Part shown: positions 23,442 to 32,971 of the stretch, one piece after another | Layout of the letters: each line of letters opens with the position of its first letter | Numbering within the stretch: the first letter of the stretch is position 1 | Assembly: GCA_025463985.1 (NCBI GenBank) | Contig: JAODBM010000002.1 | Span: forward strand, 62,001-126,000 | DNA: 64,000 nt | Direction: 5' to 3' | Source of the DNA: Acidimicrobiales bacterium | GTDB lineage: Bacteria > Actinomycetota > Acidimicrobiia > Acidimicrobiales > Iamiaceae | The notes under the pieces: model-generated | What the model was told of the DNA's origin: nothing | What the model saw: only the letters and a program-made list of their open reading frames with translations | Databases searched by the model: none | Program-made: the position numbers and the translations under genes

Positions 23442-26081
23442 TCAGGAACGGTCGTAGTACTCGGCGCCGGCGACCGTCTGGTCGTAGATCGAGATCTCGG
23501 TGGTTCCCGCGTTGAGCTGTGCCACCAGGGTGTCGGACTCGGCCTTGGTCGGGTACCGGCGCAGGAACCGCAGGTAGATGTCGCCGACGATGTGGCTGCG
23601 ACCCTCACTCGAGAACAGGAACGAGTTGACGACGCTGGTACGACTGGCGCCATGGTCGAGTTGGTTGGTCCAATACGCCAGGCCTCCCGAGTCGACCGGC
23701 CGGCGGAACACGTTCGCGAACAACCGGGTCACGAAACCCCGGTTCGTCGCACCGGCCCTGGTCCAGAACTCGTTCGAAGTCGCCAGGAACACCCGCAGGT
23801 CGTCGGGCGTCGCCCCGTGCAACAGCTTGTCGGCCCAGAACCCGACCCCACCGGCGTCACCATGGCGGCCCAGGAAGAACACATACAGCCGGTCCACCAG
23901 CACCCGACGCGACTCGTTCTGGCTCAGGTACGACGTGGCCATGTTGATGCGCGGCGTCCCGTGGTCAAGTTGGTCGACCCAGTAGGTGAACCCGCCGTGC
24001 TCGGCGGCCCGACCGAGCGCATCCCAGTAGATGTGGCAGACGTACCGCTGGTTCGCCGTCGGGTTCGGCGGACACCCGGCCAGCAGATGGTTGGCCTGGA
24101 TCGTCCCGACCGCGGTCGCCGTGCCCAGCACCGCGTTGGTGGGCGCTGACAGGGCGAGCGTGAACGCCTTGTCGGGCTCGTCGGACTGGCCGCCGATCAC
24201 CGGCACCGAGACGTCGAGCGACGTCAAGCCCGGGGTGATGCTGGCGGTGCCCGACTTCGGCGTGTAGTCCACGAGGCCGATCGCGGTGCCGTCGACGGTC
24301 TGGTATCGCACGGTCACCGTCTGGCTCGCCGACTTGGCCAAGCTGATCCTGAACGTCAACGGGGCCGTACCACTGGCCGGACGCGCCACCTGACCCCCGG
24401 CGACGTCGAGGGTGTCGGGGGCGGCCAGCTTGACGAGCCCAGCGCCGAGATCGGCGAGGTACACGCTCCCGTCGGCACCCACCGCGACGCCGTTCGGGTT
24501 GGTCAGGCCGGTGAAGGCGAGGGTGGACTGGCCGCCTCCACGATGAAGCTCCACCACCCGATCGTGACCAGCGTCGGCGGTCACGACGTCACCGGCGCCG
24601 TCCACCGCGACCCACGCGGCGTTCTTCAGGCCGTTGAACCCAAGCGTGACCTGAGCCCCGCCCTTCGGCAGCTCAACCACATCGCTGTTGGAATCGTCGG
24701 CCACATAGAGGTCCCCAGAGCTGTCGACCGCCACGCCGCGCGGGTGGTTGAGTCCGGTGAATCCGAGGGTCACTTGCGCGCCGACCTTGGGCCGCTCCAC
24801 GACGCGGTGGTTGTTCGGATCGGTCACGTACACGTTCCCGGAGCCGTCGACGGCCACTCCGCCCGGGTAACTGACGCCGGTGAACCCGAGGGTCACCTGC
24901 GCGCGCCCCTTCGGCAGCTCCACAACTCGGTTCTCGTCGGTGATGTACACGTTCCCCGAGCCGTCCACCGCCACCGCATTCGGGAACACGAGGCCGCTGA
25001 ACCCGAGGACGACTGGCGCGCCCCCGTTGGGCAACTTCAGCACCTGATCGTTGAGGCCGTCCACGACGTACACGTTGCCCGTGCTGTCCACCGCGACCCC
25101 GGTCGGATTCTTGAGGCCGGTGGGGAACGGGAGCGTCACCTGCGGCCCGACTTTTGGAAGCTCGACCACCTGAGCCGCATCGCGGTCAGCCACGTAGAGG
25201 TTCCCCGCCCCGGTCACCGCGATCCCGGCTGGGCGGTCCAGGCCCGAGAACCCGACGGTGACCTGGGAGCCGCCCTTGGGCACCTCGTACACGCGGTGGC
25301 TGTAGCCGTCGGCGACGAAGACATCTCCGGCGCCGTCCACCGCGACCCCCAGCGGTTCGATGAGCCCGGTGAAACCGATGGTGATCTGCGCACCGCCCTT
25401 GGGCAGCTCCCGGACGTGCATGTTGCGGGGGATCTCGTTGTCGGCGACGAAGACATCGCCGGCCCCGTCCACCGCCACCCCGGTCGCGCCAGACACGCCC
25501 GTGAAGCCCAACGTGACCTGAGGTCCCGTCTTCGGCAGCTCGAGCACCCGGTTGGTCCCATTGTCGGAGACGTAGACGTTCCCCGCCGGGTCCACCGCCA
25601 CCCCATAGGGGCCGTTGAGCCCGCTGAAACCGAGCGTGACCTGCGTGCCCCCGTTCTTCAGCTCAACGACCCGGCGGTTGGAGTAGTCGGCGACGAAGAC
25701 ATCTCCCGCGCCGTCCACGGCCACCCCGCGGGGCTGCGAGAGCCCCGTGAACCCGAGGGTGATCGGCGTGCCCCCCTTCGGCAGCTCCAAGACCCGGCCG
25801 TTGCCGGTGTCGGCGACGAACACATCCCCGGCCCCGTCCACCGCCACCCCCAACGGGTCGTTGAGGCCCGAGGGAAGCAGGGTGGTCTGTGCGGCTGCCG
25901 CAGCCGGCGAAGACCCAGCACTCGCCGGAACCAGCGGCGCCGGAAGGCGCGTGACACCAGTCGCCTCGACGGGGCCAGCACCGACCGAACCGGCGAGCGC
26001 AGCTGCCGCCAGCACGCCCGACACGATCCACGCGGTGGGCCGGCCACCCCGGACACTGGACCATGCGTCGAGACGCCCCAT
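23442..26081 (-). CDS. Secreted double NHL-propeller / Calx-beta / DUF4214 protein
   Basis: An 879-residue protein; start at 26081 with a GGGAGGGCGGG box. Signal-like segment (AWIVSGVLAAAALAGSVGAG). Twelve NHL repeats can be counted, each with GVAVDGAGDVFVAD-(x)-VLELPKGG-TLGFTG, enough for two six-bladed propellers. A Calx-beta domain follows (RPASGTAPLTFRISLAK; VDYTPKSGTASI; SDEPDKAFTLAL). At least three DUF4214 units end the chain (YVCHIYWDALGRAAEHGGFT; FLGRHGDAGGVGFW; FRRPVDSGGLAYW). No enzyme motif. Likely surface binding protein; NHL propellers bind ligands or proteins. About 80% similar in its C-terminal third to the gene at 27525-30167. Confidence 0.8.
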   Translation of the reverse strand: MGRLDAWSSVRGGRPTAWIVSGVLAAAALAGSVGAGPVEATGVTRLPAPLVPASAGSSPAAAAAQTTLLPSGLNDPLGVAVDGAGDVFVADTGNGRVLELPKGGTPITLGFTGLSQPRGVAVDGAGDVFVADYSNRRVVELKNGGTQVTLGFSGLNGPYGVAVDPAGNVYVSDNGTNRVLELPKTGPQVTLGFTGVSGATGVAVDGAGDVFVADNEIPRNMHVRELPKGGAQITIGFTGLIEPLGVAVDGAGDVFVADGYSHRVYEVPKGGSQVTVGFSGLDRPAGIAVTGAGNLYVADRDAAQVVELPKVGPQVTLPFPTGLKNPTGVAVDSTGNVYVVDGLNDQVLKLPNGGAPVVLGFSGLVFPNAVAVDGSGNVYITDENRVVELPKGRAQVTLGFTGVSYPGGVAVDGSGNVYVTDPNNHRVVERPKVGAQVTLGFTGLNHPRGVAVDSSGDLYVADDSNSDVVELPKGGAQVTLGFNGLKNAAWVAVDGAGDVVTADAGHDRVVELHRGGGQSTLAFTGLTNPNGVAVGADGSVYLADLGAGLVKLAAPDTLDVAGGQVARPASGTAPLTFRISLAKSASQTVTVRYQTVDGTAIGLVDYTPKSGTASITPGLTSLDVSVPVIGGQSDEPDKAFTLALSAPTNAVLGTATAVGTIQANHLLAGCPPNPTANQRYVCHIYWDALGRAAEHGGFTYWVDQLDHGTPRINMATSYLSQNESRRVLVDRLYVFFLGRHGDAGGVGFWADKLLHGATPDDLRVFLATSNEFWTRAGATNRGFVTRLFANVFRRPVDSGGLAYWTNQLDHGASRTSVVNSFLFSSEGRSHIVGDIYLRFLRRYPTKAESDTLVAQLNAGTTEISIYDQTVAGAEYYDRS

Positions 26082-26222
26082 CCCGCCCTCCCCGCTGCGC
26101 ACAGACCGTACCAGCGGGTGGACGTGCCTCACAGAGAACGCCGGATCGACGACTGCGCAGCACGATCGTCAACCTCGACGATCCCCCGGCGCGGCGGAGA
26201 CGGTCCGGTAGCGTCGCTTCAC

Positions 26223-27188
26223 GTGGCGGCGGGGGCGGCGGACGAGGTGGGGGCCTGGATCCGACGTTCGGCGGCCTCGCGCGAGGCCGCCGAGGCGGCG
26301 ATGGCGAAGGGGCCCGAGCACCCCGGACAGGAGGCGACCGTTCTCGTGTCGACCACCTTGCTCGCCCTCGCGTGCGGTTGGTTGCTCGGGCGACCGGCGT
26401 TCGTGCTGTTCGATCGGAGTTCGGGACTCGGAGGCATCGAGACGGGCTGGAGCTCCCGAGGCTTCCAAGGCGCCGTGTATGCGGGCCAGGGCTGGGTGGT
26501 CATGGCGCTGCTCGTCCCCCTCGTGACGTTCACGCTGGACGATCTGCGCCGAGTCGCTCAGAACCGCCGGCTGCGATGGTCCCCGTATCGGACGGTGCTC
26601 GCGAGTGGCGTGCTCGGGTGGCTCAGCGTGATGGGCCTGACCGCCACCGGGTGGGCGGACACATCCTTGGCCCTGCCGGCCGTGGCCTCGGAGGTCGTGG
26701 TGGCGACAGTTCTGGTGTTGGTCGTCGCCGCACGTCGAGGGCCCTCGGTGCGACGGCTCGTCGGCTGGGCGGTCGCGCTGATCGCAGGAGCGAGCGCGCT
26801 GTCGGCCATCCTCGCGTTGGACGACCCGACGCGAACGAGCCAGTGCGCCGAGGTGACGATCAAGGGCCTGTCGCCGACGGGCTGCACCGCCGCGGTGCAC
26901 CGCACGCTCGTTCACGGCGTCTGGGCCGATGGTCTCGCCTGGATCTCTGCGGCCTTGCTGCTCGTCCTGGCGGCGCGACGCTGGGTGCCAGCGATGCGGC
27001 CCGGGGGGCGGCCACCCGACCTTCGGGCGAAGCGCTTCGCGCTGTTGTCCGCGGGTGGGCTCCTCGCCATCGCGCCGGTCATCACGGTCGTGTCCGAGGT
27101 CGCCGTCGTGCGCAACTGGTGCACCAGCGCGCCCGTCGTGCGGACCTTCACCCGTCCCCCGAGCTGTGCCACGACGCCGGGTCCGTGA
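26223..27188 (+). CDS. Multi-pass membrane protein of unknown function
   Basis: About 321 residues (GTG 26223; ATG 26301 possible). Around seven or eight hydrophobic segments are visible, among them TVLVSTTLLALACGWLLG, GWVVMALLVPLVTFTL, VVATVLVLVVAARR, LVGWAVALIAGASALSAIL and LLSAGGLLAIAPVITVVSEV. Cysteines in loops facing out (SQCAEVTIKGLSPTGC; NWCTSAP) suggest disulfides. No transporter signature recognised. It is placed between the two NHL/DUF4214 paralogues and is divergent from the first, so a role in their export or anchoring is possible but untested. Confidence 0.6.
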   Translation: MAAGAADEVGAWIRRSAASREAAEAAMAKGPEHPGQEATVLVSTTLLALACGWLLGRPAFVLFDRSSGLGGIETGWSSRGFQGAVYAGQGWVVMALLVPLVTFTLDDLRRVAQNRRLRWSPYRTVLASGVLGWLSVMGLTATGWADTSLALPAVASEVVVATVLVLVVAARRGPSVRRLVGWAVALIAGASALSAILALDDPTRTSQCAEVTIKGLSPTGCTAAVHRTLVHGVWADGLAWISAALLLVLAARRWVPAMRPGGRPPDLRAKRFALLSAGGLLAIAPVITVVSEVAVVRNWCTSAPVVRTFTRPPSCATTPGP

Positions 27189-27524
27189 GATCTGGTGGCG
27201 TACGGGTAGCGGCCGGTGGTGGACGCACCGCCCGGGATCTCATTGGCCCCCAACGCTGGTCGGACCCGGACATCACCTGGATCCCCGAACCCGTCTACCG
27301 CGCAGTGCTCCTGGCCAGGACAGCGGCAGAGGAACGCTCCGGCGCACGCGATTGCTGAAAGGGCCACGAGCCGGGCCAGCGGCGAGTGGTTCGGAAGTCA
27401 CCGTACGCCGCCCATCCGGCGACTTCACCACCCGCTCGGCGACCAAGCGGGGCTCGCCGGCGGCCGCGTGGTCGGGTCCACGGTGCTCGGGCTCGTCGAC
27501 ACGGTGTCCGGACGCGGGATCCTG
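27189..27524. other. Gap between convergent genes
   Basis: 336 bp between the membrane protein and the second NHL gene. One plus-strand frame ending at 27358 gives a plausible but short peptide (WSDPDITWIPEPVYRAVLLA) without a start of its own. It could be a remnant or chance. No hairpin or RNA gene recognised. Confidence 0.3.
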
Positions 27525-30167
27525 TCACGGGCGCTGGTAGTACTCGGTGCCGGCGACGGTCTGGTCGTAGATGGCTATCTCGGTCGTCCCGGCCTTCAGT
27601 TGGGCGACCAGCGCGTTCGCCTCGGCGGTCGTCGGGTAGCGGCGCAGGAATCGCAGGAAGATGTCCCCGACGATGTGGCTGCGACCCTCGGAGGAGAACA
27701 AGAACGAGTTGACCACGCTCGCCCGGCTGACCCCGTGGTCGAGCTGGCCGGTCCAGTACGCGAGTCCGCTGGAGTCGACCGGGCGGCGGAACACGTTCGC
27801 GAACAAGTGGGTCACGAAGCCGGAGTTGGTTCCTCCAGCGTTGGCCCAGAACTCGCCCGATGTGGCCAGGAACACCCGGATGTCATCGGGCGTCGCGCCG
27901 TGCAGCAGCTTGTCGGCCCAGAAGTTCACACCGGCGGTGTCGCCGTGCCGCCCGAGGAAGAACACGTAGAGCCGGTCGACCAGCACACGGCGCGACTCGG
28001 GCTGGCTCAGGTAAGAAGTGGCCATGTCGACTCGGGACGCGCCGCGGTCGAGCTGGTTCACCCAATAGTTGAACCCACCGGTTTCGGCTTGGCGGCTCAG
28101 GGCGTCCCAGTAGATGTGGCACACGTATCGCTGGTTGGCCGTCGGTGAAGGCGGACACCCCGCCAACAGGTGGTTCGGCGCGATGGTGCCGAGCGCGGTC
28201 GCGGTGCCTACCACCGCGTTCGTGGGCGCCGACAACGCCAGCGAGAACGTCTTGGCCGGCTCGTCGGACTGGTTGCCGATCACAGGCACCGACACGGTGG
28301 TCGAGGTCTGCCGGGCGGGAATGGTCGCCGTTCCCGACGTCGGTGTGTAGTCGACCAGCCCGATTGCCGTCCCGTCTGATGTCGAAAAATGCACCGACAC
28401 CGCCTGAGCCGACGCGTGTCCCAGGCTCACCGTGAACGACAATGGCGCCGTCCCCGACGACGGTCGCACCACGTGGGCTGGAGCGACGCTCACCTGGACC
28501 GGGGCCGGGAGCTCGACCAAGCCGAGGCCGAAGTCGGTGGCGAACAGGTCGCCCTTGGCGTCGGCGGCCACGCCGTACGGCTGGGTGAGGCCGGTGAACG
28601 GCACGGTGGTGGCCGCGCCGCCCGGTGGCAGCTCCACGATGCGACGGTTGCCGGTGTCGGCCACGTAGACGGTCCCGTTGGGATCCAACGCCAGGCCGGT
28701 GGGGCCGCTGAGCCCGGTGAACCCGAGCACCTTCTGCGGGCCCCCCTTGGGGAGCTCCAGCACCCGGTTGTTGCCCGAGTCGACCACGAACACATCGCCG
28801 AGATGGTCGACCGCCACGCCCTCGGGCCCGCGGAGGCCGCTGAACGCGAGCGTCTTCTGCGTGCCGCCCTTGGGGAGCTCGACGACATCGTTGTTGGTTG
28901 CGTCGGACACGAACACGTCGCCGGCGTCGTCGATGAACACGCCGGCAGGTCCGGCCAGGCCGGTCAATCCGACGACGGTCTGGGCTCCACCCTTGGGGAG
29001 CTCGAGCACGCGGTGGTGGCCGTCGTCGGTCACGAACGCGTCACCGGCGTTGTCGAAGGCCACGTCTTCCGGCGACATGAGACCGGTGAAGCCGAGCGTG
29101 GACCGCGAGCCCCCGGCCGACAGGCCGACGACGCGGTCGCCGCCCAGGTTGCCCTGGTTCGGGTCGGCCACGGCCACCGACCCGTCGGCCTGGGCGGCGA
29201 CGCCGATCGGGAGCCGAAGACCGCTCAGGTCGAGCACGCGCTGTGGGCCCGTCTTGGGCCGCTCGATCACCCGCGTCCCGTCGGCGTCGCTGACATACAG
29301 CGTGTCGGTCGGACCGATGCCGAGCATGCCGAAGCCACTGGGCAGCGTGCCGAACGCGACGGTGACCTGGACCCCGCCAGGCGGAAGCTCGAGCACCCGA
29401 TGGTTCCCGCTGTCGTAGACGAACAGGTCGCCCGAGGTGTCGACCACCACGTTGGTCGGAGAGTTGAGCCCGGTGAACCCGACCGTGATCTGCGAGCCGC
29501 CCTTGGGAATCTCCAGCACCCGGTTGTTGGACGCGTCGACGTCGAACACGTCCCCGGCAGCGTCCACCGAGACCAAGTTGGCGTAGCCGAGACCACTGAA
29601 TGGAAGAGTCACCTGCGACCCGCCCTTGGGAATCTCCAGCACCTGATGGCCGTAGTCACCGACGAACACATCGCCGTGAGTGTCCACGGCGACGCTTTGA
29701 GGTAGCTGGAGACCAGTGAACGGCAGCGTGACCTCGCTGCCGTCCGTGCGCAGCTCCACCACCGAGCCATCGCCGGCAGTGGCCAGGTAGACGTTGCCCT
29801 GCGCGTCGACCGCGGTCCCGGCGGCACCGAGCAGGCTCCGGGGCCTCATCCGGCGAATCGTCGAGATCACGCCCGCCGGCGTCACCTTCACCACACGACC
29901 CCGGGACTGGTCGGTGGTGAAGATGTTCCCGGCCGCGTCGACCGCCGGTGTCACTGGATGGACCTCGAGCGGGATGCGCGTGACCTGTCCGGCCGGTGAG
30001 AACTTCGCGGACACCGGGCGTGCGACTTCCGGCGTCGCCTGGACCACGGCGCCCGGCGTCGCGTGGACCACGGCGGCCGGCGCCACCAGAGCCGTGATCG
30101 CGTAGGTGACTGCGATCGCGAGGCCGCGCCGGCGGAAGATCCAGCCCCTTGCACCCCGCGCCGCCAT
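27525..30167 (-). CDS. Secreted double NHL-propeller / Calx-beta / DUF4214 protein, paralogue 2
   Basis: An 880-residue protein; start at 30167 with GAGGAGGG ahead. A hydrophobic signal (LAIAVTYAITALVAPAAVVH) is followed again by twelve NHL-type repeats (VAVDHLGDVFVVDSGNNRVL, ELPKGG), a Calx-beta domain (RPSSGTAPLSFTVSLG; VDYTPTSGTATI) and DUF4214 units (IYWDALSRQAETGGFNYWVN; FLGRHGDTAGVNFW; FRRPVDSSGLAYW), ending VAGTEYYQRP. The C-terminal module is far more conserved with the 23442-26081 protein than the propellers. That suggests duplication with relaxed propellers and a constrained C-terminus, or gene conversion at the 3' end. Confidence 0.8.
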   Translation of the reverse strand: MAARGARGWIFRRRGLAIAVTYAITALVAPAAVVHATPGAVVQATPEVARPVSAKFSPAGQVTRIPLEVHPVTPAVDAAGNIFTTDQSRGRVVKVTPAGVISTIRRMRPRSLLGAAGTAVDAQGNVYLATAGDGSVVELRTDGSEVTLPFTGLQLPQSVAVDTHGDVFVGDYGHQVLEIPKGGSQVTLPFSGLGYANLVSVDAAGDVFDVDASNNRVLEIPKGGSQITVGFTGLNSPTNVVVDTSGDLFVYDSGNHRVLELPPGGVQVTVAFGTLPSGFGMLGIGPTDTLYVSDADGTRVIERPKTGPQRVLDLSGLRLPIGVAAQADGSVAVADPNQGNLGGDRVVGLSAGGSRSTLGFTGLMSPEDVAFDNAGDAFVTDDGHHRVLELPKGGAQTVVGLTGLAGPAGVFIDDAGDVFVSDATNNDVVELPKGGTQKTLAFSGLRGPEGVAVDHLGDVFVVDSGNNRVLELPKGGPQKVLGFTGLSGPTGLALDPNGTVYVADTGNRRIVELPPGGAATTVPFTGLTQPYGVAADAKGDLFATDFGLGLVELPAPVQVSVAPAHVVRPSSGTAPLSFTVSLGHASAQAVSVHFSTSDGTAIGLVDYTPTSGTATIPARQTSTTVSVPVIGNQSDEPAKTFSLALSAPTNAVVGTATALGTIAPNHLLAGCPPSPTANQRYVCHIYWDALSRQAETGGFNYWVNQLDRGASRVDMATSYLSQPESRRVLVDRLYVFFLGRHGDTAGVNFWADKLLHGATPDDIRVFLATSGEFWANAGGTNSGFVTHLFANVFRRPVDSSGLAYWTGQLDHGVSRASVVNSFLFSSEGRSHIVGDIFLRFLRRYPTTAEANALVAQLKAGTTEIAIYDQTVAGTEYYQRP

Positions 30168-30420
30168 CCGCCCTCCTCTCGACGGGCTCCCGACCCCGAA
30201 CGCTAGCCCTCCGACTCGCCGCTCGGGCCGGTGGGGCACAGTGAACGGGGTGTCTCCACACCCGACATGAAACCTCCCCAACCCGCGGGTCAGGAACCGC
30301 TGGTCACGAGCTTCCCGCCATTCCCAGAGTGTCCTCCAGTGGTGCGCGAGGTCCCACAGGACTGGCTCGGGCGCCGAGGAGGCTTCAGAAGCCAGAGCTC
30401 AACTTCTGGTCGATTGTCGT

Positions 30421-32625
30421 TCAACCGACCCGGGTGGCGTAAGCGGGCATCGCCATGACCGCCGAAGCGAGGTCGGTGACGGTCTTTCCGCCGCTGGTGA
30501 GGTTCGTGACCCAGGCGTTGAACGAGGTCTGGTCCGGTGAGGCGCCGAGCATGTCGATCCAAGTGACCGCGACGTCCACTGACGGCTGCTTCTTGTATTT
30601 GTATTCGCTCGACTCGCTGAACGCGACCATGACCTGGCCGCGGGTCGCCTTGTGCTGGTCGAGCTGGCCGGTCCAAAAGGCCATGCCACCGGGGTCGCCG
30701 GGGCGGCCCAGAACGTTCTGGTATACGAGGTTCACGAACTGGCTGTTGGTCAACGATCCGTAGCGAATCTTGAACTCGGACGAGGCGGCGAACGCGTTGG
30801 AGATCGCATTGAGCGAGGTGCCGGTCCGCTTGCGACCGATCCAATAGGCAAGCCCTGCCTGCTCGGGGATGCGCAGCAAGTACGCGAAGTAGAGGCGCGC
30901 GACCGGATCCACGTTAAACGTGGCGTCCGCGCCCCGAAGGAGAACCGTCACGTACGCGCTCGGCTCGGCGCCGGTGTTCAGGGCAGCGACCGCCAACAGG
31001 AGTTCTGTGCCGGTTGGGGACCGGCCAAGGACGTCCCGGGCCTGCTGTTGCACGAAGGCGATGGGCGAGCTGAACGGTGGGATGGCGATCGGGCTCGGCG
31101 GTGATGGCGGTCCGGCCCCGATGTCGTTGCGTCCTTCCACCGTGAACCGATACGGCTTTCCATTGACGAGACCGGTGAGCTGCTGGCTGGTGGCGGGGCT
31201 GGCGAACGTGACGGCGGTCTGCGCGACCGGTCCGATGTAGGGAGTCACGACGTAGCCGCGCAGGGGGCTCCCGCCGCTCAGCGGCGTCCACCAGGACACA
31301 CCAGCCCCACGGTCGTCGCCGATCGCGACGGGAGCGAACGGCTTACCGGGAGCCGTCGCCGCGACCGGCATCCATCGCCGCACGACCCCGCCAGCGAACC
31401 ATGCGACGGGACGGCCGGCGACGGTGATCCCGGCCACTACCGCCGACGGGGCCCCGATGCCCCCGCCGCGTGAACCGGTGACATCGATCGTCGCCGCGCC
31501 GGTCGGGTCGGTCAGTGGGATGACGAGCAGGCTGTTCGCGGGTGCGATCGTGGGGTCGTTCTCCGACCCGAGGACCAGTGCTCCGGTCGGAGCTACCGAC
31601 CCAGAGGTCAGCGCGCGGCCGCCCTCGTTCAGCTGGGTCGTCACGGAGCCGGCGGCATCCACGACGGCGACCGAGGACGAGGAGTCGGGCAGGGTTGCCC
31701 GATACTCGGTGTTCACTGCGACGAGCGTGCCGTCGGTGGCGACGACCATCGGGCCCATCTCGTCCTGGGTGTACTGGACGGCGCCGACGGTGCCGATCTC
31801 GACGCTGCCGCCACTGCCATAGGTCCGATCCACCTCCCCCGCGGCGGTCAGGCGTACCGCATACACGGGGTTGCCGGTGAACTGGAACGGCCTCGTGGTC
31901 GCCGCAACGTAGGACCTCCCCTCCGCATCGAACCCGACGGCTGCGACAGAGACCGTCGGCTTGGACGGAAGTGCGACCTGAACACCAAGCGTGATCGGGT
32001 CGAGCGACCAAGCCAAGATGCCGTTGGCGGCCATGACGAAGACGGCGGTGGTGTTCGAAACGATCAGCCGTCCCCCGGGTCCGGTCGCGCCACGCAGCAG
32101 GACACCGGGCACATCGACCTGCCCGCCCAACCCGAAGGCGCTGTCGGGGACGCCGTGCGGGGTCAGGCACTCCACACCGCCGGTGGCCGACGAGTCCGAT
32201 CCGCTGGCGCTTCCGACGATGCAGATGTCGCCGCCGCTTCGCTCGATCAGGTTCGTCTGCGAGCTCACGATGTATATCGCGGTGACGGCGGTGCCGTTCG
32301 TGCCGAACGTCGGATCGACGGCGCCGTGCTCATCGAGCACCGTGATCTTCGCCGCGCCATTCGGGGTGTCGGTCCAAAGCAGCGCCGTTCGACCGTCGGA
32401 TAGACCCGACACAGCCCAGACGTTCGAGAGCGCGGGCTGCGTGAGCGTCACCGTTCCCTGATCCCCGAAGGTGGGATCCGGTTGCGGCGAGGGGACCGCA
32501 GCCGGGGTGGGAGCTGCGACAGCGGTCGAGGAACTCCACGCCGGGTCGGCAATTGGAACAGCACCGGCCGTGATAACCGCCAGGATCACCGCGGTTGCGA
32601 CGAAGCGGACGCTCCTCTCTGCCAT
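30421..32625 (-). CDS. Secreted delta-60-like / fibronectin III / DUF4214 protein
   Basis: A 734-residue protein; start at 32625 with GGAGG 10 bases upstream and a signal peptide (VRFVATAVILAVITAGAVP). The N-terminal part has delta-60-like beta-propeller words (DPTFGDQGTVTL; DPTFGTNGTAVTA; DSAFGLGGQVDVPG; DRTYGSGGSVEIG). A fibronectin type III unit follows at about 450-540 (GAGVSWWTPLSGGSPLRGYV; LVNGKPYRFTVEGRNDIGAG). DUF4214 repeats end the chain (YFAYLLRIPEQAGLAYWIGR; VLGRPGDPGGMAFW). It is the fourth DUF4214-ended protein of the cluster. No catalytic residues recognised; extracellular role inferred. Confidence 0.75.
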   Translation of the reverse strand: MAERSVRFVATAVILAVITAGAVPIADPAWSSSTAVAAPTPAAVPSPQPDPTFGDQGTVTLTQPALSNVWAVSGLSDGRTALLWTDTPNGAAKITVLDEHGAVDPTFGTNGTAVTAIYIVSSQTNLIERSGGDICIVGSASGSDSSATGGVECLTPHGVPDSAFGLGGQVDVPGVLLRGATGPGGRLIVSNTTAVFVMAANGILAWSLDPITLGVQVALPSKPTVSVAAVGFDAEGRSYVAATTRPFQFTGNPVYAVRLTAAGEVDRTYGSGGSVEIGTVGAVQYTQDEMGPMVVATDGTLVAVNTEYRATLPDSSSSVAVVDAAGSVTTQLNEGGRALTSGSVAPTGALVLGSENDPTIAPANSLLVIPLTDPTGAATIDVTGSRGGGIGAPSAVVAGITVAGRPVAWFAGGVVRRWMPVAATAPGKPFAPVAIGDDRGAGVSWWTPLSGGSPLRGYVVTPYIGPVAQTAVTFASPATSQQLTGLVNGKPYRFTVEGRNDIGAGPPSPPSPIAIPPFSSPIAFVQQQARDVLGRSPTGTELLLAVAALNTGAEPSAYVTVLLRGADATFNVDPVARLYFAYLLRIPEQAGLAYWIGRKRTGTSLNAISNAFAASSEFKIRYGSLTNSQFVNLVYQNVLGRPGDPGGMAFWTGQLDQHKATRGQVMVAFSESSEYKYKKQPSVDVAVTWIDMLGASPDQTSFNAWVTNLTSGGKTVTDLASAVMAMPAYATRVG

Positions 32626-32843
32626 CGCCACCCGACCTCCAGCTGACGTCGCCCGACTACGAGCGTACGTCCACGAAACCAGCGGCCACGTCGGGCACAT
32701 CTTGAACGAGGTGCTTCAGCGCCTGACATGCTGCGGTCCGGGGAACCAGTCAGCCGCCCTGGCGGCGTTGGCGGGCGTTCGGCCGAACGCCGAGATGATC
32801 AGCGACGCGCTGACAGTCAACGGGGCCGGGACCTCCTCCACTG

Positions 32844-32898
32844 AAGGTGGCGGCACGGGTCCGAATCCCGGTGGGGGTGCCACGTGCAGAACACCAGG
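32844..32898 (+). repeat. Right copy of tRNA-Glu-derived repeat (tRNA 3' fragment)
   Basis: The segment reads AAGGTGGCGGCACGGGTCCG, then AATCCCGGTGGGGGTGCCAC and a flank ending CCAGG. It matches the 3' half of tRNA-Glu plus 15 flanking bases at 14096-14149. The T-loop invariant T has become C and no 5' half exists, so it is not a functional tRNA. Position and direction fit a direct repeat bounding 18.7 kb. The surrounding 32626-33230 otherwise shows only the DUF4214 remnant. Confidence 0.6.
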
Positions 32899-32971
32899 TC
32901 AGGCCGCGCAAGGTGCGAGCCGGGCCGGAGGCCTGAGGTACCAGAAGTCAGCATCGCGCGGCGAGCTGGCG

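Noticed and set aside
24543-26200. Very long plus-strand open frame rich in His/Val/Arg opposite the first NHL gene
   Set aside because: It mirrors the NHL repeats on the other strand, its composition is that of an antisense frame of a high-GC repeat gene, and it has no start signal. Only the part after 26223 reads as a real membrane protein.
32844-32880. Possible second tRNA-Glu gene
   Set aside because: No 5' half, altered T-loop, no D-arm or anticodon arm; treated as a repeat fragment.
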